Below, piece by piece: positions 1 through 5,561 of a stretch of DNA of 11,871 nucleotides; within the stretch, counting starts at the first letter, position 1, and the number at the start of each line of letters is the position of its first letter. The stretch comes from Burkholderiales bacterium. Its GTDB lineage: Bacteria > Pseudomonadota > Gammaproteobacteria > Burkholderiales > Burkholderiaceae_C. Location: the NCBI GenBank assembly GCA_025354615.1, contig JANXMO010000012.1, forward strand, positions 1 to 11,871, in the 5' to 3' direction. Below the pieces are notes generated by a model. That model was not told where the DNA came from. It saw nothing but the letters and a program-made list of their open reading frames with translations, and ran no database searches. The position numbers and the translations under genes are program-made.

Positions 1-563
1 GCCGGCATCTGCTCCACATCAACGCCGAATTGTTTGGGGCCGCCACCCATCTTCATGCCCGAGCCTTTGAGCTCGAAATCGGGGTTGACGCGCACCGCCA
101 CCCGTGCCGGCAGCCCAAGCGTCTGCGACAAGGCAGACAGCAACCGCACTTCGCGGGCCGATTCGATGTTGATCAGCACACGCGCCGCCACGGCCTGGCG
201 CAGCTCCGCTTCGCGCTTGCCGGGCCCGGCAAAGCTGATGTCGCGGGGGTTGGCGCCGGCGTCGAGCGCCACCTTCAATTCCCCGGCTGAAGCCACGTCG
301 ATGCCGTCGACCAGCCCCGCCATGAAGCCCACCACGGCGGGCAGCGGGTTGGCTTTCATCGCGTAATGCAGCTCAATGGCCGGCGGCAGCGTGGCGCGCA
401 ACGCCGCCACGCGCGCGCGCAGCAAGCCGCGGTCATAAGCGTAAAAAGGTGTTTGCCCCACCCGTTCCGCAAGGATGGACAAGCGCTCGCCGCCCACCAG
501 CAATTCGCCGTCGCGAAGGGGAAATTGGTCCATCGGAGCGTGAACGGGCGGGGCAGGGCTCAT
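1..563 (-). CDS. PLP-dependent decarboxylase, exosortase A system-associated (partial, C-terminus beyond left edge)
   Basis: The first 187 residues of a fold-type III (alanine racemase-like) PLP decarboxylase of the diaminopimelate/ornithine decarboxylase superfamily. The Schiff-base lysine is K70 in HYAMKANP. It is followed by the barrel motifs GIDVASAGEL, ISFAGPGK, LINIES and VAVRVNPDFELKGSGMKMGG, as expected for this family. Together with the adenylating ligase upstream, the closest match I recognise is the decarboxylase that accompanies exosortase A. The start is ATG at 563, preceded by AAGGA six bases upstream. It lies 76 bases after the ligase stop, bridged by a 27-codon ORF whose TGA overlaps this ATG, so translation may be coupled. 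Likely role (inference): cytoplasmic decarboxylation of an amino acid, possibly while bound to the nearby acyl carrier protein. The true substrate is unknown. The gene is cut only by the window edge. Confidence 0.9.
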   Translation of the reverse strand, partial: MSPAPPVHAPMDQFPLRDGELLVGGERLSILAERVGQTPFYAYDRGLLRARVAALRATLPPAIELHYAMKANPLPAVVGFMAGLVDGIDVASAGELKVALDAGANPRDISFAGPGKREAELRQAVAARVLINIESAREVRLLSALSQTLGLPARVAVRVNPDFELKGSGMKMGGGPKQFGVDVEQMP

Positions 564-643
564 GGAAGTTCCTTCGTGCCGCACACGGCCTGTTGCCTGC
601 GGAAGACCACCATCTTCCAGCTGATTTCGTAGCCCATGCTCAT
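560..643 (-). CDS. Candidate 27-residue coupled micro-ORF between ligase and decarboxylase
   Basis: An 84-base ORF fills the gap between two minus-strand genes exactly. Its ATG (643-641) overlaps the ligase stop TGA (642-640) as ATGA. Its own TGA (562-560) overlaps the decarboxylase ATG (563-561), again as ATGA. The peptide begins MSMGYEISWK and ends CGTKELP; it has no recognisable domain or signal peptide. It may be a real small protein, a coupling device that carries ribosomes from ligase to decarboxylase, or chance. The decarboxylase also has its own AAGGA, so coupling is not strictly needed. I do not recognise the peptide. Confidence 0.3.
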   Translation of the reverse strand: MSMGYEISWKMVVFRRQQAVCGTKELP

Positions 644-2331
644 GGGTTCGATTGGCGTTGAACGGCCCAGCGCGTGCTCAACAACTTCCGATCAAGTTTG
701 CCATTCGGGTTGCGCGGCAAGGGTGCGGGCGCCACCTCGACGTCTGCCGGCACCATGTAAGCCGGCAGCCGCGCGCGGCAAACCGCCAACAAGGCCGGCA
801 CATCGATGCTCGCCGCACCTGCCACCGGCGTGGCAATGGCTTGAATGGCCTGGCCCAGCACCGCATGCTCAACACCGAACACCACACATTCGCCGACCTG
901 CTGCGAGGCATAAAGCACCTCTTCGATTTCCGTCGGGCTGACGCGGTAGCCCGAGGTTTTGATCATTTCATCGCGCCGGCCGATGAAGTAGAAAAAGCCG
1001 TCCTCGTCCTGGCGCACGGTGTCACCGCTGAACACGGCAATCTCGGCCAGCGGCAGCCCAGCGGGCCGCCCAGCGGCGCCCGCTGGCAAGGGCTTGTAAC
1101 GTTCGGCTGTTTTTTCAGCATCCTTCCAATAACCCAGACCCACCAACGCGCCGCGGTGCACCAGCTCGCCCGCCTCCCCAGGCGCGCACGGGCTGCCGTC
1201 TTGACGCAGCACCAACACCTCGGCATTCGGAATGGCGCGGCCGATCGAATCAGGCCGGCGGTCAACTTCTTCTGGTGGCAAAAAAGTCGAACGGAACGAT
1301 TCGGTCAGGCCGTACATCAGGAACGGTTGCGCCTGCGGCAAGCGGCGGCGCAGCACGTCCAGCGTGTCGCGCGGCATGCGGCCGCCGGTGTTGGCGAAGT
1401 AGCGTAGCGATGCCGCCACGCCGTCGCCCCAGGTCAGCTGGGCGAGCTGGATGTAGAGCGGCGGCACGGCGGTCAACCCGGTCACGCCTTCGCGGTCGAT
1501 CGCCTTGAGCACGTCACGCGGCATCAAATAGTTCAGCAACACGACACGCGCGCCGGCATGAAAGGCGGTCGTCAACTGGCTGAAACCCGCGTCGAACGAC
1601 AGCGGCAGCGCCGCCAGCAGCGTGTCGCCCGCGTGGTTTCCAAGATAGGAGGCCACGCTGCGCCCGCCCTCGACCAGGTTGCGGTGCGACAGCACCACGC
1701 CTTTGGGCCGACCAGTGCTGCCCGAGGTGTAGAGGATGGCCGCCATGTCGGTGTCGATCACACGTGGCAGCAGCAGGCGTGGCGCCGCTTGCAATGCTTG
1801 CCAATGTGTGACCTGCCAGGGTGGCGGCGCGGTTTGAAGGCTTGTATCGGCCGTGGTTTCCTCATCAATCAGCACCACATGGCGCAGGCCCGCGGGGCCC
1901 GCCAAAACCGGCGCCAGCCGCGCCAACCGGTCGGCTGTCGTGACCAGCACCCGTGCTTCGCAATCCGCCAGGATGAACGCCACCTGCTCCGGCTTGAGCA
2001 GCGGGTTCAACGGCACCAGCGCGCCGCCTGCAGCCGGCGCGGCAAAGCTGGCGATCACCGCTTCAAAGCATTTGTCCAGGTAGACCGCCACCCGTTCGGC
2101 GCGCTGCAGGCCCAGCTGCGCCAACCCGGCGGCGCAACCCTCCACCGCCTGCTGCAAAGCGCCGTATGACAACGATTCGCCCCAGGTGGCTAGCGCGTTG
2201 GGTGGAGCACCGCCGTTCGCTTGTGCCGGCGTCGTCCGGGTGCGTTGCGTCAATGCGCACGCATCGGGATGTCGTTGAGCCGCAAGGGCTGGCAGGTGGT
2301 GCAACAGGACGGGAATGGGCGAACGCAGCAT
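640..2331 (-). CDS. Acyl-CoA ligase (AMP-forming), exosortase A system-associated
   Basis: A 563-residue enzyme of the ANL adenylating superfamily: ATP-dependent formation of an acyl- or aminoacyl-adenylate, then transfer to CoA or a carrier-protein thiol, in the cytoplasm. Numbered from the ATG at 2331, the core motifs are the P-loop YTSGSTGRPKG (about 201-211), MYGLTE (about 339-344), the SGDTVRQDEDGFFYFIGR block (about 435-452), the hinge and A8 region RRDEMIKTSGYRVSPTEIEE (about 452-471), and the A10 catalytic lysine K545 in NPNGKLDRK. The sequence looks complete and full-length. A TTG two codons upstream (2337) is an alternative start. Neither start has a clear Shine-Dalgarno, though a 21-base pyrimidine tract lies upstream on this strand. 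It is first in a minus-strand unit with the decarboxylase. With the decarboxylase, ACP and two hydrolases nearby, this is the ligase typical of exosortase A loci. The acyl substrate cannot be read from the sequence. Confidence 0.92.
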   Translation of the reverse strand: MLRSPIPVLLHHLPALAAQRHPDACALTQRTRTTPAQANGGAPPNALATWGESLSYGALQQAVEGCAAGLAQLGLQRAERVAVYLDKCFEAVIASFAAPAAGGALVPLNPLLKPEQVAFILADCEARVLVTTADRLARLAPVLAGPAGLRHVVLIDEETTADTSLQTAPPPWQVTHWQALQAAPRLLLPRVIDTDMAAILYTSGSTGRPKGVVLSHRNLVEGGRSVASYLGNHAGDTLLAALPLSFDAGFSQLTTAFHAGARVVLLNYLMPRDVLKAIDREGVTGLTAVPPLYIQLAQLTWGDGVAASLRYFANTGGRMPRDTLDVLRRRLPQAQPFLMYGLTESFRSTFLPPEEVDRRPDSIGRAIPNAEVLVLRQDGSPCAPGEAGELVHRGALVGLGYWKDAEKTAERYKPLPAGAAGRPAGLPLAEIAVFSGDTVRQDEDGFFYFIGRRDEMIKTSGYRVSPTEIEEVLYASQQVGECVVFGVEHAVLGQAIQAIATPVAGAASIDVPALLAVCRARLPAYMVPADVEVAPAPLPRNPNGKLDRKLLSTRWAVQRQSNP

Positions 2332-2357
2332 CAGCAAAGGCGGGCCAGGTCAGGCAC

Positions 2358-2378
2358 GGAAGAAAAGGAAAAAGAAAA
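2358..2378 (-). promoter_or_regulatory. Polypyrimidine tract in the ligase leader
   Basis: Twenty-one consecutive purines on the plus strand give a U/C-only tract on the minus strand, 27-47 bases upstream of the ligase ATG. Neither ligase start has a good Shine-Dalgarno. U-rich leaders can recruit ribosomal protein S1, so this may act as a translation enhancer (inference). No convincing -35/-10 pair was found for the ligase. Confidence 0.25.
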
Positions 2379-2526
2379 TGACAGGGCGAAGGATCGTAAC
2401 GCCATGGGCTGGCCATGCGCGCAGGCCTGGGTGGCGCGCCGGGCATGGCGTCCACTCCGGCACGGTTGACCTGCGATTGACTGGCATGCCAATCGGCGGT
2501 GCGCCTGGCAATCACAATACACACCC

Positions 2527-2546
2527 CGGGCGACGCGTGTCGCCCG
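2527..2546 (+). promoter_or_regulatory. Perfect hairpin/operator in the bfr 5' leader
   Basis: CGGGCGAC-GCGT-GTCGCCCG: two perfect 8-base arms around a 4-base loop, ending 6 bases before the bfr Shine-Dalgarno AGGAG (2553-2557) and 18 before the ATG. In RNA it would be a very stable stem close to the ribosome entry site; in DNA it would be an operator-like palindrome. There is no U-run after it, so it is not an intrinsic terminator. Its function is not known. Confidence 0.45.
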
Positions 2547-2564
2547 CGAACCAGGAGCACCCCC

Positions 2565-3035
2565 ATGCAAGGCGACCCCCAGGTCATCCACTGGCTGCAA
2601 GCCCAGTTGAAAAATGAATTGACGGCGATCAATCAGTATTTCGTTCACTACCGCATGTTCAAGCACTGGGGCTTTGAGCGGATAGCGAAAAAGGAATACG
2701 AAGAATCGCTGGGCGAAATGAGGCACGCCGATGTGCTGATGGAGCGCCTGTTCACCTTGAACGCACTGCCCAATTTGCAGGATTTGGGCAAGTTGATGAT
2801 CGGTGAAACGCTGGTCGAGGCGCTGGCGTGCGACCTGCGTTCCGAGCAGGGCGCCCAAGCCACCGTGAAAGAGGGCATTGCCCAATGCGAACTGGCGCGC
2901 GACTACGTGTCACGCGACCTCCTCGAACGCATTCTCGAAGACACCGAGGAGCACATCGATTTCCTTGAAACCCAGCTCGAACTGGTCGACAAGGTGGGCG
3001 AGCAGAACTATTTGCAGTCGCAATTGGGCAGCTAG
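2565..3035 (+). CDS. bfr: Bacterioferritin
   Basis: A 156-residue bacterioferritin, the usual family length. It forms a 24-subunit haem-containing shell that oxidises Fe(II) and stores it as a ferric mineral in the cytoplasm. Start ATG at 2565 was chosen because AGGAG lies at 2553-2557 and the protein then begins MQGDPQVI, like E. coli MKGDTKVI. In E. coli numbering (no gaps needed) the ferroxidase ligands E18, Y25, E51, H54, E94 and H130 are present, as is the haem-ligand M52. Position 127, a bridging Glu in E. coli, is Thr here (DTEEH). The NLQDLGKL and DYVSRDLL signatures are intact. bfd follows 86 bases downstream, so storage and release genes are paired. It lies divergent from the exosortase-type ligase. 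The coding sequence is clearly less GC-rich than its neighbours: bases 2581-2640 are about 45% GC. Confidence 0.97.
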   Translation: MQGDPQVIHWLQAQLKNELTAINQYFVHYRMFKHWGFERIAKKEYEESLGEMRHADVLMERLFTLNALPNLQDLGKLMIGETLVEALACDLRSEQGAQATVKEGIAQCELARDYVSRDLLERILEDTEEHIDFLETQLELVDKVGEQNYLQSQLGS

Positions 3036-3048
3036 CCGTTCGGCTGCC
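3027..3048 (+). terminator. Weak hairpin over the bfr stop codon
   Basis: GGCAGC (3027-3032) can pair with GCTGCC (3043-3048) around a 10-base loop that contains the bfr TAG stop. A competing inner stem, AGCC-GTTC-GGCT, occupies 3034-3045. No T-run follows, so this is not a canonical intrinsic terminator. It might attenuate read-through or protect the bfr mRNA 3' end. Low confidence. Confidence 0.2.
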
Positions 3049-3086
3049 GCAGCCTTCGCAGCAGCAGGGCTTTCCAAATGTAGTGC

Positions 3087-3115
3087 TTGCAAATGCGAAT
3101 TGTTCGCATTACATT
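3087..3115 (+). promoter_or_regulatory. Candidate sigma-70 promoter of bfd
   Basis: TTGCAA (3087-3092) and TACATT (3110-3115) are separated by 17 bases, and the spacer is almost filled by a 19-base palindrome. A start site 7 bases after the -10 would fall on the A of the bfd ATG (3122), giving a leaderless or nearly leaderless mRNA. This agrees with the absence of a Shine-Dalgarno before bfd. The hexamers match the consensus only partly, so this is a prediction. Confidence 0.4.
3092..3110 (+). promoter_or_regulatory. Fur-box-like palindrome upstream of bfd
   Basis: AATGCGAA-TTG-TTCGCATT is a perfect inverted repeat of two 8-base arms with a 3-base centre, 19 bases in all. Length and layout match a Fur box (AT-rich AATGATAA-type arms), with GC in place of AT inside each arm. 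It sits between the proposed -35 and -10 of bfd, where a bound repressor would block RNA polymerase. bfd is a classic Fur-repressed gene made under iron starvation, so the location fits. Confidence 0.6.
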
Positions 3116-3121
3116 GTGTGC

Positions 3122-3400
3122 ATGATTGTCTGCATCTGCCACCGGGTTTCCGATCGCGATATTGCCCGTGCGGCGCACAACGGCTGCGCCAGCTTTGACG
3201 ATTTGCAATTCGAGTTGTCCGTGGCGACTTCTTGCGGCAAGTGCCATGACTGTGCGCACGAAACCTTCCATCGCCATGCAGCGCAACAGCCCACCGCCTG
3301 CGCACAACCTTGGCCGGGCAACGGCGCTGCCATGTCGGGCAAGGTCATCCAGATTGCAATCCAGCATCTGCACGACACCGGCGCATCGCGCCCCGCATGA
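3122..3400 (+). CDS. bfd: Bacterioferritin-associated ferredoxin
   Basis: A 92-residue [2Fe-2S] protein that passes electrons to bacterioferritin haem so stored Fe(III) is reduced and released. The N-terminus MIVCICHRVSD and the motif TSCGKC give the four cluster ligands C4, C6, C38 and C41, in the CxC...CxxC pattern of E. coli Bfd. The start at 3122 is fixed by this N-terminal motif. No Shine-Dalgarno precedes it; the bases just upstream are a Fur-like palindrome and a possible -10. The protein is longer than the 64 residues of E. coli Bfd. The extra C-terminal part, roughly residues 50-92, is Ala/Gln/Pro-rich at first and contains an additional Cys; further Cys residues lie at 22 and 44. 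It lies 86 bases after bfr, with a separate iron-starvation promoter likely, which fits opposite expression of storage and release proteins. Confidence 0.93.
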   Translation: MIVCICHRVSDRDIARAAHNGCASFDDLQFELSVATSCGKCHDCAHETFHRHAAQQPTACAQPWPGNGAAMSGKVIQIAIQHLHDTGASRPA

Positions 3401-3492
3401 ACGACGGCTGGCGCCGGGCTGCCGCTCGATAGAATTCGCTGCGCTGGCGACGCTGATGGCGCCTGACTTTGACCACAGGAAACCCCGCTACC

Positions 3493-3744
3493 ATGGATGT
3501 CACCCGAGAAGTGCTGCGCGTGCTGGATGAGGTGCTCAGCCTGAATGGCCGCGCCGCGGCCTTTACCCGGGGCACTCGCTTGTTGGGCGCGTTGCCCGAG
3601 CTGGATTCAATGGCCGTGGTGGCCTTGTTGACGGGTTTCGAAGAGCGCTTTGGCATCACCGTGGACGACGATGACATTGATGGCGACACCTTCGCCACCG
3701 TCGGCTCGCTGGTCGATTTCGTCGAGGGCCGGCTTGCCGCCTGA
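3493..3744 (+). CDS. Acyl carrier protein, exosortase A system-associated
   Basis: An 83-residue acidic four-helix carrier protein. The phosphopantetheine attachment site is S39 in ELDSMAVV, at the start of helix 2. The region FEERFGITVDDDDIDGDTFATVGSLVDFV is typical of ACP helices 2-4. It should carry acyl or aminoacyl groups as thioesters in the cytoplasm. The start ATG at 3493 is preceded by AGGAAA (3477-3482), slightly far but usable; a TTG at 3469 is an alternative with no better support. The next gene begins inside this one's 3' end, so the two are coupled. A dedicated ACP next to an ANL ligase, a PLP decarboxylase and two hydrolases suggests a small carrier-protein pathway separate from fatty-acid synthesis. 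Confidence 0.9.
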   Translation: MDVTREVLRVLDEVLSLNGRAAAFTRGTRLLGALPELDSMAVVALLTGFEERFGITVDDDDIDGDTFATVGSLVDFVEGRLAA

Positions 3745-4591
3745 CGCCGCAGCGCCAGCGCAGGCGTTTTTCCTGCCCGCGCCCGGCGGTTCGCGTTTTT
3801 GCCTGCACCACATGCCCGTTGGCGTTCCGCGCGCGGCGCTGCTCTACGTCCACCCGTGGGCCGAGGAAATGAACAAAAGCCGGCGCATGGCGGCGCTGCA
3901 GTCGGCCGCGCTGTGCCGGGCCGGCTTTGCAGTGCTGCAGGTTGATTTGCTCGGTTGTGGCGACAGCAGCGGCGACTTTGGCGACGCCACTTGGGCCGGC
4001 TGGGTTGACGACGTGGAGCATGCCGCAAAGTGGCTGCAGGCTCAACACGCTGCGCCGCTGTGGCTGTGGGGCCTGCGGGCCGGGGCTTTGCTGGCCGTGC
4101 AGGCGGCGCAGCGCCTGGCGGCGCCAGCGCGTTTCGTGTTCTGGCAGCCGCCGCCGGCCGGCAAGCCGCTGCTGCAACAGTTTTTGCGTTTGAAAGCCGC
4201 GGCTGATCTGCAAGGCGGCCAAGCCAGTGCCGTGATCAGCGGCTTGCGCGCCACGCTGGCAGCGGGCGGCAGCGTCGAGGTGGCCGGCTACCGCGTGGCC
4301 GCCGACCTCGCCAGCGGCTTCGAAGCCGCCGCGCTCGCGCCGCCGCCCGTGGCCGCTGGCGGCCAGGTCGTCTGGCTCGAAACCAGCCCGCGCGCCGACA
4401 CCGAGCTGTTGCCGGCCTCGCAGCCGGTGATCGAACGCTGGCGTGCGGCGGGCGTCGATGTGACCGCGCAGGTCGTGCAAGGGCCACCGTTTTGGCAGAC
4501 CGTCGAAATAGAGGTGGCGTCAGCGTTGATCGATGCCACGCTGGCCGCGCTGCTGGCGTGCACCGCGCCGAACACCGGCGCCCGGCCATGA
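3734..4591 (+). CDS. Hydrolase 2, exosortase A system-associated (alpha/beta hydrolase fold)
   Basis: A 285-residue alpha/beta-hydrolase-fold protein. Diagnostic segments are YVHPWAEEMNKSRR (about 38-51), VLQVDLLGCGDSSGDFGDATW (about 67-87) and the elbow LWGLRAGALLA (about 111-121). At the elbow, the nucleophile position of the usual G-x-S-x-G is Arg115 (GLRAG), so a normal serine-hydrolase mechanism is not possible. From memory, members of this exosortase-linked family often read GLRxG, so this is unlikely to be a sequencing error. The start is inferred as TTG at 3734: it follows GAGGG (3724-3728) by 5 bases and overlaps the ACP gene by 11 bases. The first in-frame ATGs are either deep inside the ACP gene (3650) or internal (3812). 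The stop overlaps the next ATG as ATGA. Role unknown; it may be a non-catalytic partner of hydrolase 1. Confidence 0.85.
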   Translation: MPPDAAAPAQAFFLPAPGGSRFCLHHMPVGVPRAALLYVHPWAEEMNKSRRMAALQSAALCRAGFAVLQVDLLGCGDSSGDFGDATWAGWVDDVEHAAKWLQAQHAAPLWLWGLRAGALLAVQAAQRLAAPARFVFWQPPPAGKPLLQQFLRLKAAADLQGGQASAVISGLRATLAAGGSVEVAGYRVAADLASGFEAAALAPPPVAAGGQVVWLETSPRADTELLPASQPVIERWRAAGVDVTAQVVQGPPFWQTVEIEVASALIDATLAALLACTAPNTGARP

Positions 4592-5508
4592 CGACCGCCA
4601 GCGTCGAAGAAGCGCTTCGCTTTTCCTGCGGCGGCGAGTCGCTGCTGGGCGTGCTCAGCTTGCCGCCCCCGGCGCCGGTCGAAGGCGAACAAGCGGACAT
4701 ATCCGGCACGGCGCTGCTGATCATCGTTGGCGGGCCGCAATACCGCGCCGGCAGCCATCGGCAATTCGTCTTGCTGGCGCGTGCGCTGGCACGCCACGGC
4801 CATGCGGTGCTGCGTTTCGACCCGCGCGGCAGCGGCGACAGCAGTGGCGCACCGCGCAGCTTCGAGCACATCAGCGACGACATCGGCGCCGCGCTGGACG
4901 CTTTGCAGGCCCGCCTGCCGCAGGTGCGGCGTGTCGCCTTGTGGGGCTTGTGCGATGGCGCATCGGCCGCCTTGCTGTATTGCGACAGCCGGCCCGATGC
5001 GCGCGTGGCCGGCTTGTGTCTGCTCAACCCCTGGGTGCGCTCGGCCGCCAGCCTGGCGCAAACCCACGTCAAGCACTACTACCGCGAGCGGCTGGCACAG
5101 CGCGAGTTCTGGGTCAAATTGCTGCGCGGCCGGGTCGCAATTGATGCTTTGACCGGATTGCTGCGCAGCCTGTGGACGGCGGCCGCCGGCCGCTGGGCGC
5201 GGCGCCCGGCGGCCGACGCGCCGTTGGCCTTCCAGCAGCGCATGGCGCGTGGCTGGCAGCGTTTCGAAGGCCGCATCCTGCTGTTGCTCAGCGGGCGTGA
5301 CTACACCGCGCGCGAGTTCACCGAGCACAGCACTGGCGACCCCGCCTGGCAGGCCGCCATGCGCAAGCAAGTGGCCGAAGTTCACCAACTGGCCACGGCG
5401 GATCACACGTTTTCCAACCAGGCGGCGCGCGCGGAAGTCGAAGCGTTGACCTTGGGCTGGCTGGCGCAGCTGGCCGCCGCGCCGCCGCGTGTCGGCGGCG
5501 GCGGCTGA
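4588..5508 (+). CDS. Hydrolase 1, exosortase A system-associated (Cys-nucleophile alpha/beta hydrolase)
   Basis: A 306-residue alpha/beta-hydrolase-fold protein. The nucleophile elbow is WGLCDGASA, with Cys122 where most relatives have Ser. The rest of the triad is probably D238 (SGRDYT) and H273 (ADHTF). The early segments IIVGGPQYRAGSHRQF (about 45-60) and RFDPRGSGDSSG (about 76-87) fit this family. A Cys nucleophile favours a thioesterase or acyltransferase taking a group from the ACP (inference). Start ATG 4588 overlaps the hydrolase 2 stop (ATGA), so the two proteins should be made in similar amounts. The extreme C-terminus is a Gly run from a GGC-repeat stretch. Cytoplasmic; no signal peptide. 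Confidence 0.88.
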   Translation: MTTASVEEALRFSCGGESLLGVLSLPPPAPVEGEQADISGTALLIIVGGPQYRAGSHRQFVLLARALARHGHAVLRFDPRGSGDSSGAPRSFEHISDDIGAALDALQARLPQVRRVALWGLCDGASAALLYCDSRPDARVAGLCLLNPWVRSAASLAQTHVKHYYRERLAQREFWVKLLRGRVAIDALTGLLRSLWTAAAGRWARRPAADAPLAFQQRMARGWQRFEGRILLLLSGRDYTAREFTEHSTGDPAWQAAMRKQVAEVHQLATADHTFSNQAARAEVEALTLGWLAQLAAAPPRVGGGG

Positions 5509-5561
5509 CGGTTTTTGCCGCACACTGCGCCGCACGTCTGTCTTCACAAGGAGAGTTGCCC

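Noticed and set aside
2482-2491. TGGCATGCCA palindrome upstream of bfr
   Set aside because: A 10-base palindrome is expected several times by chance in a window of this size, and no partner site is seen.
2466-2505. TTGACC and TTGACT as -35 elements for bfr
   Set aside because: No acceptable -10 hexamer at 16-18 bases downstream of either.
5499-5533. GC hairpin with a T5 after hydrolase 1 as an intrinsic terminator
   Set aside because: The T-run lies within the loop, not after the stem, so it does not match a terminator.
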